A stretch of 64,000 nt of DNA from the NCBI GenBank assembly GCA_900539675.1, contig UQDJ01000002.1:23780-87779 (forward strand). The letters are read 5' to 3'. Shown here one piece after another: positions 62,668 through 64,000 of this stretch. The notes beneath the pieces are model-generated. The model searched no databases. It had not been told where the DNA came from and saw nothing but the letters and a program-made list of their open reading frames with translations. The DNA comes from an uncultured Coriobacteriaceae bacterium. GTDB taxonomy: Bacteria > Actinomycetota > Coriobacteriia > Coriobacteriales > Eggerthellaceae. The stretch's first letter is position 1. Each line of letters starts with the position of its first letter. Both the position numbers and the translations under genes were made by a program.

Positions 62668-64000
62668 ATGTCACAAAACTCGAATCAGCAGAAGAATCGA
62701 AAAGATCATCAGGGGCAACACCAAGGCCCTAAAAATATGAAGCCGAACCGCTCTAATATCGTCACCATTGTGGTGTTTATTCTTATTGCGCTGTTCTTCA
62801 TGTTTATGATGACTCGCACCATGGCGTCATCGACGGGTATTTCCCAGACAGATGACTTGGTAACGTCTGAATTCATGCAGGCGGTTGACCAGGGCCGTGT
62901 ACAGTCGGCTGTGTACGACACTGGCTCTTATACCGTAACTGGTACATATTATCCGGCCACAACCGCAGGTGCAGCGTCATCAACGGCATTCAATGAAGCG
63001 TTTAACGCTATCAATTCCCAGATTGGCTCTGATCATAATGGTGGCCGTTTGAACATTGTTCAGACGCAGCAGCTCAAGGCGGCCAACTTGGGCCAGGTTC
63101 ATAACTACACCTGCACTTGGGGCGGTCAGGAATCCTTGGGTCAGTTAATGGCGGCGCATCCTGAAATTCAGTACAGCGTACGTTTGGCTTCCCCGTGGGG
63201 TTCTATCCTGGCATCCATTCTGCCCATTTTGATCATTGCAGGCTTGCTGCTGTTCTTCTTCTCTCAGATGAACAAGGCCAACAATTCTCAGATGTCCTTT
63301 GGCAAGGCACGTGTTAAGAAGTCCATCGAAGAGCATCCCGATGTGAAGTTCTCCGATGTGGCAGGCGTGGATGAAGCCGTTGAGGAAATGCAGGAAATCA
63401 AAGACTTCCTGGAAAATCCGGCGAAGTACCAGAGCTTGGGCGCCAAGATTCCCCGCGGTTGCTTGCTGGTGGGCCCTCCTGGTACTGGTAAAACGCTGTT
63501 GGCTAAGGCTGTCGCAGGCGAAGCGGGCGTGCCGTTTTTCAGCATTTCCGGTTCCGACTTCGTAGAAATGTTTGTGGGCGTTGGCGCTTCCCGTGTTCGT
63601 GACCTGTTTAAGCAGGCAAAGGAAGCAGCTCCTTCCATCATCTTCATCGATGAAATTGACGCCGTTGGCCGCCAGCGTGGTGCTGGCTTGGGCGGCGGTC
63701 ATGATGAACGTGAACAGACATTGAATCAGCTGCTGGTTGAAATGGACGGCTTTGAAGCCAACGATTCAGTTGTTTTGATTGCTGCAACCAACCGTGCCGA
63801 TGTTCTTGACCCAGCATTGCTTCGTCCTGGTCGTTTTGATCGTCAGATTGTGGTTGACGTTCCCGATGTTAAGGGCCGCGAGAAGATCCTCAAGGTCCAT
63901 TCCAAAGACAAGCCGATCGGCAGCGACGTCGATCTTGCCAAGGTCGCCAAGCTCACGCCGGGCTTCACGGGTGCCGACCTGGCCAACCTCATGAACGAGT
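62668..64000 (+). CDS. ftsH: ATP-dependent zinc metalloprotease FtsH (partial, runs off the window)
   Basis: 444 codons are visible of a membrane AAA protease. A Gln/Asn/Lys-rich 32-residue start precedes TM1 (about 33-50). The extracellular domain extends to about 170, with TM2 near 181-202. The AAA domain follows, with Walker A GPPGTGKT at 269-276, Walker [13 protein letters not shown], and the SRH segment [20 protein letters not shown]. The HEXGH protease site lies beyond the window. ATG 62668 has TAAGGA 11 nt upstream. It degrades misfolded membrane proteins. Confidence 0.95.
   Translation, partial: MSQNSNQQKNRKDHQGQHQGPKNMKPNRSNIVTIVVFILIALFFMFMMTRTMASSTGISQTDDLVTSEFMQAVDQGRVQSAVYDTGSYTVTGTYYPATTAGAASSTAFNEAFNAINSQIGSDHNGGRLNIVQTQQLKAANLGQVHNYTCTWGGQESLGQLMAAHPEIQYSVRLASPWGSILASILPILIIAGLLLFFFSQMNKANNSQMSFGKARVKKSIEEHPDVKFSDVAGVDEAVEEMQEIKDFLENPAKYQSLGAKIPRGCLLVGPPGTGKTLLAKAVAGEAGVPFFSISGSDFVEMFVGVGASRVRDLFKQAKEAAPSIIFIDEIDAVGRQRGAGLGGGHDEREQTLNQLLVEMDGFEANDSVVLIAATNRADVLDPALLRPGRFDRQIVVDVPDVKGREKILKVHSKDKPIGSDVDLAKVAKLTPGFTGADLANLMNE

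Overview
The window is one contiguous stretch of an ordinary bacterial chromosome. It is densely coded, has roughly 50% GC by eye, and shows no rRNA, tRNA, CRISPR array, insertion sequence or prophage. Several features point to an actinobacterial anaerobe of the class Coriobacteriia (Eggerthellales-like, with Cryptobacterium as a plausible genus): the order rpiB-glyA-upp-dCMP deaminase-atp operon, many GTG/TTG starts with strong GGAGG-type ribosome binding sites, asaccharolytic-looking peptide and amino-acid genes, an aldo/keto reductase with a ferredoxin tail, and an archaeal-type class I aldolase. That placement is inference from gene content, not from a database search.

Layout. 1-3315: end of rpiB, then glyA, upp and a dCMP/ComE-type deaminase, each gene preceded by a perfect 10-bp-stem hairpin. 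3585-10685: complete F1Fo ATP synthase operon (atpI-like, B, E, F, H, A, G, D, C) closed by a strong terminator. 10948-15378: dnaE and truA. 15466-21298: a LysR regulator divergent from a very large Tat-type, SLH-containing metallo-beta-lactamase-fold surface protein, then a sodium:neurotransmitter-symporter-family transporter. 21470-31727: ychF, Fe-S aldo/keto reductase, larB, a shortened larC, a Ser/Thr protein kinase, a zinc phospholipase C-like protein, an Atg22-type MFS protein, a DUF2797 protein and a small MBL-fold hydrolase. 31837-35707 (minus strand): CBS protein, DHA2 efflux pump, pyridoxamine kinase and a coupled small membrane protein.

35830-47355: serS; a membrane-anchored unknown; an unusual pair made of a stand-alone cyanophycin-synthetase-N-like domain and a degenerate D-Ala-D-Ala-ligase-like ATP-grasp protein; YtxH and PRC-barrel envelope proteins; a VTT/DedA-type protein; a TM2 protein; class I aldolase; prepilin peptidase; aroE; thpR. 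47467-51767 (minus): a MarR-regulated heterodimeric ABC exporter with an elaborate nested inverted-repeat operator. 52013-58728: a frameshifted maltose-acetyltransferase-type gene, followed by two tandem copies of a divergent cassette, each an OFA-type MFS transporter plus an M20 amidohydrolase, consistent with uptake and hydrolysis of an N-acylated amino acid. 58894-64000: PNPOx-like protein, small holin-like membrane protein, then tilS-maf-hpt-ftsH (ftsH runs off the end).

The most unexpected pattern is that at least eleven intergenic spacers carry short, degenerate direct repeats (13-30 bp units, 2-5 copies). The unit sequence differs completely from locus to locus. At two loci (after upp and after the MBL hydrolase at 30954) the repeated unit includes the gene's own stop codon or 3' end, suggesting local duplication of gene ends. 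The other item deserving priority is the CphA-N-like/degenerate ATP-grasp pair at 37750-39164.
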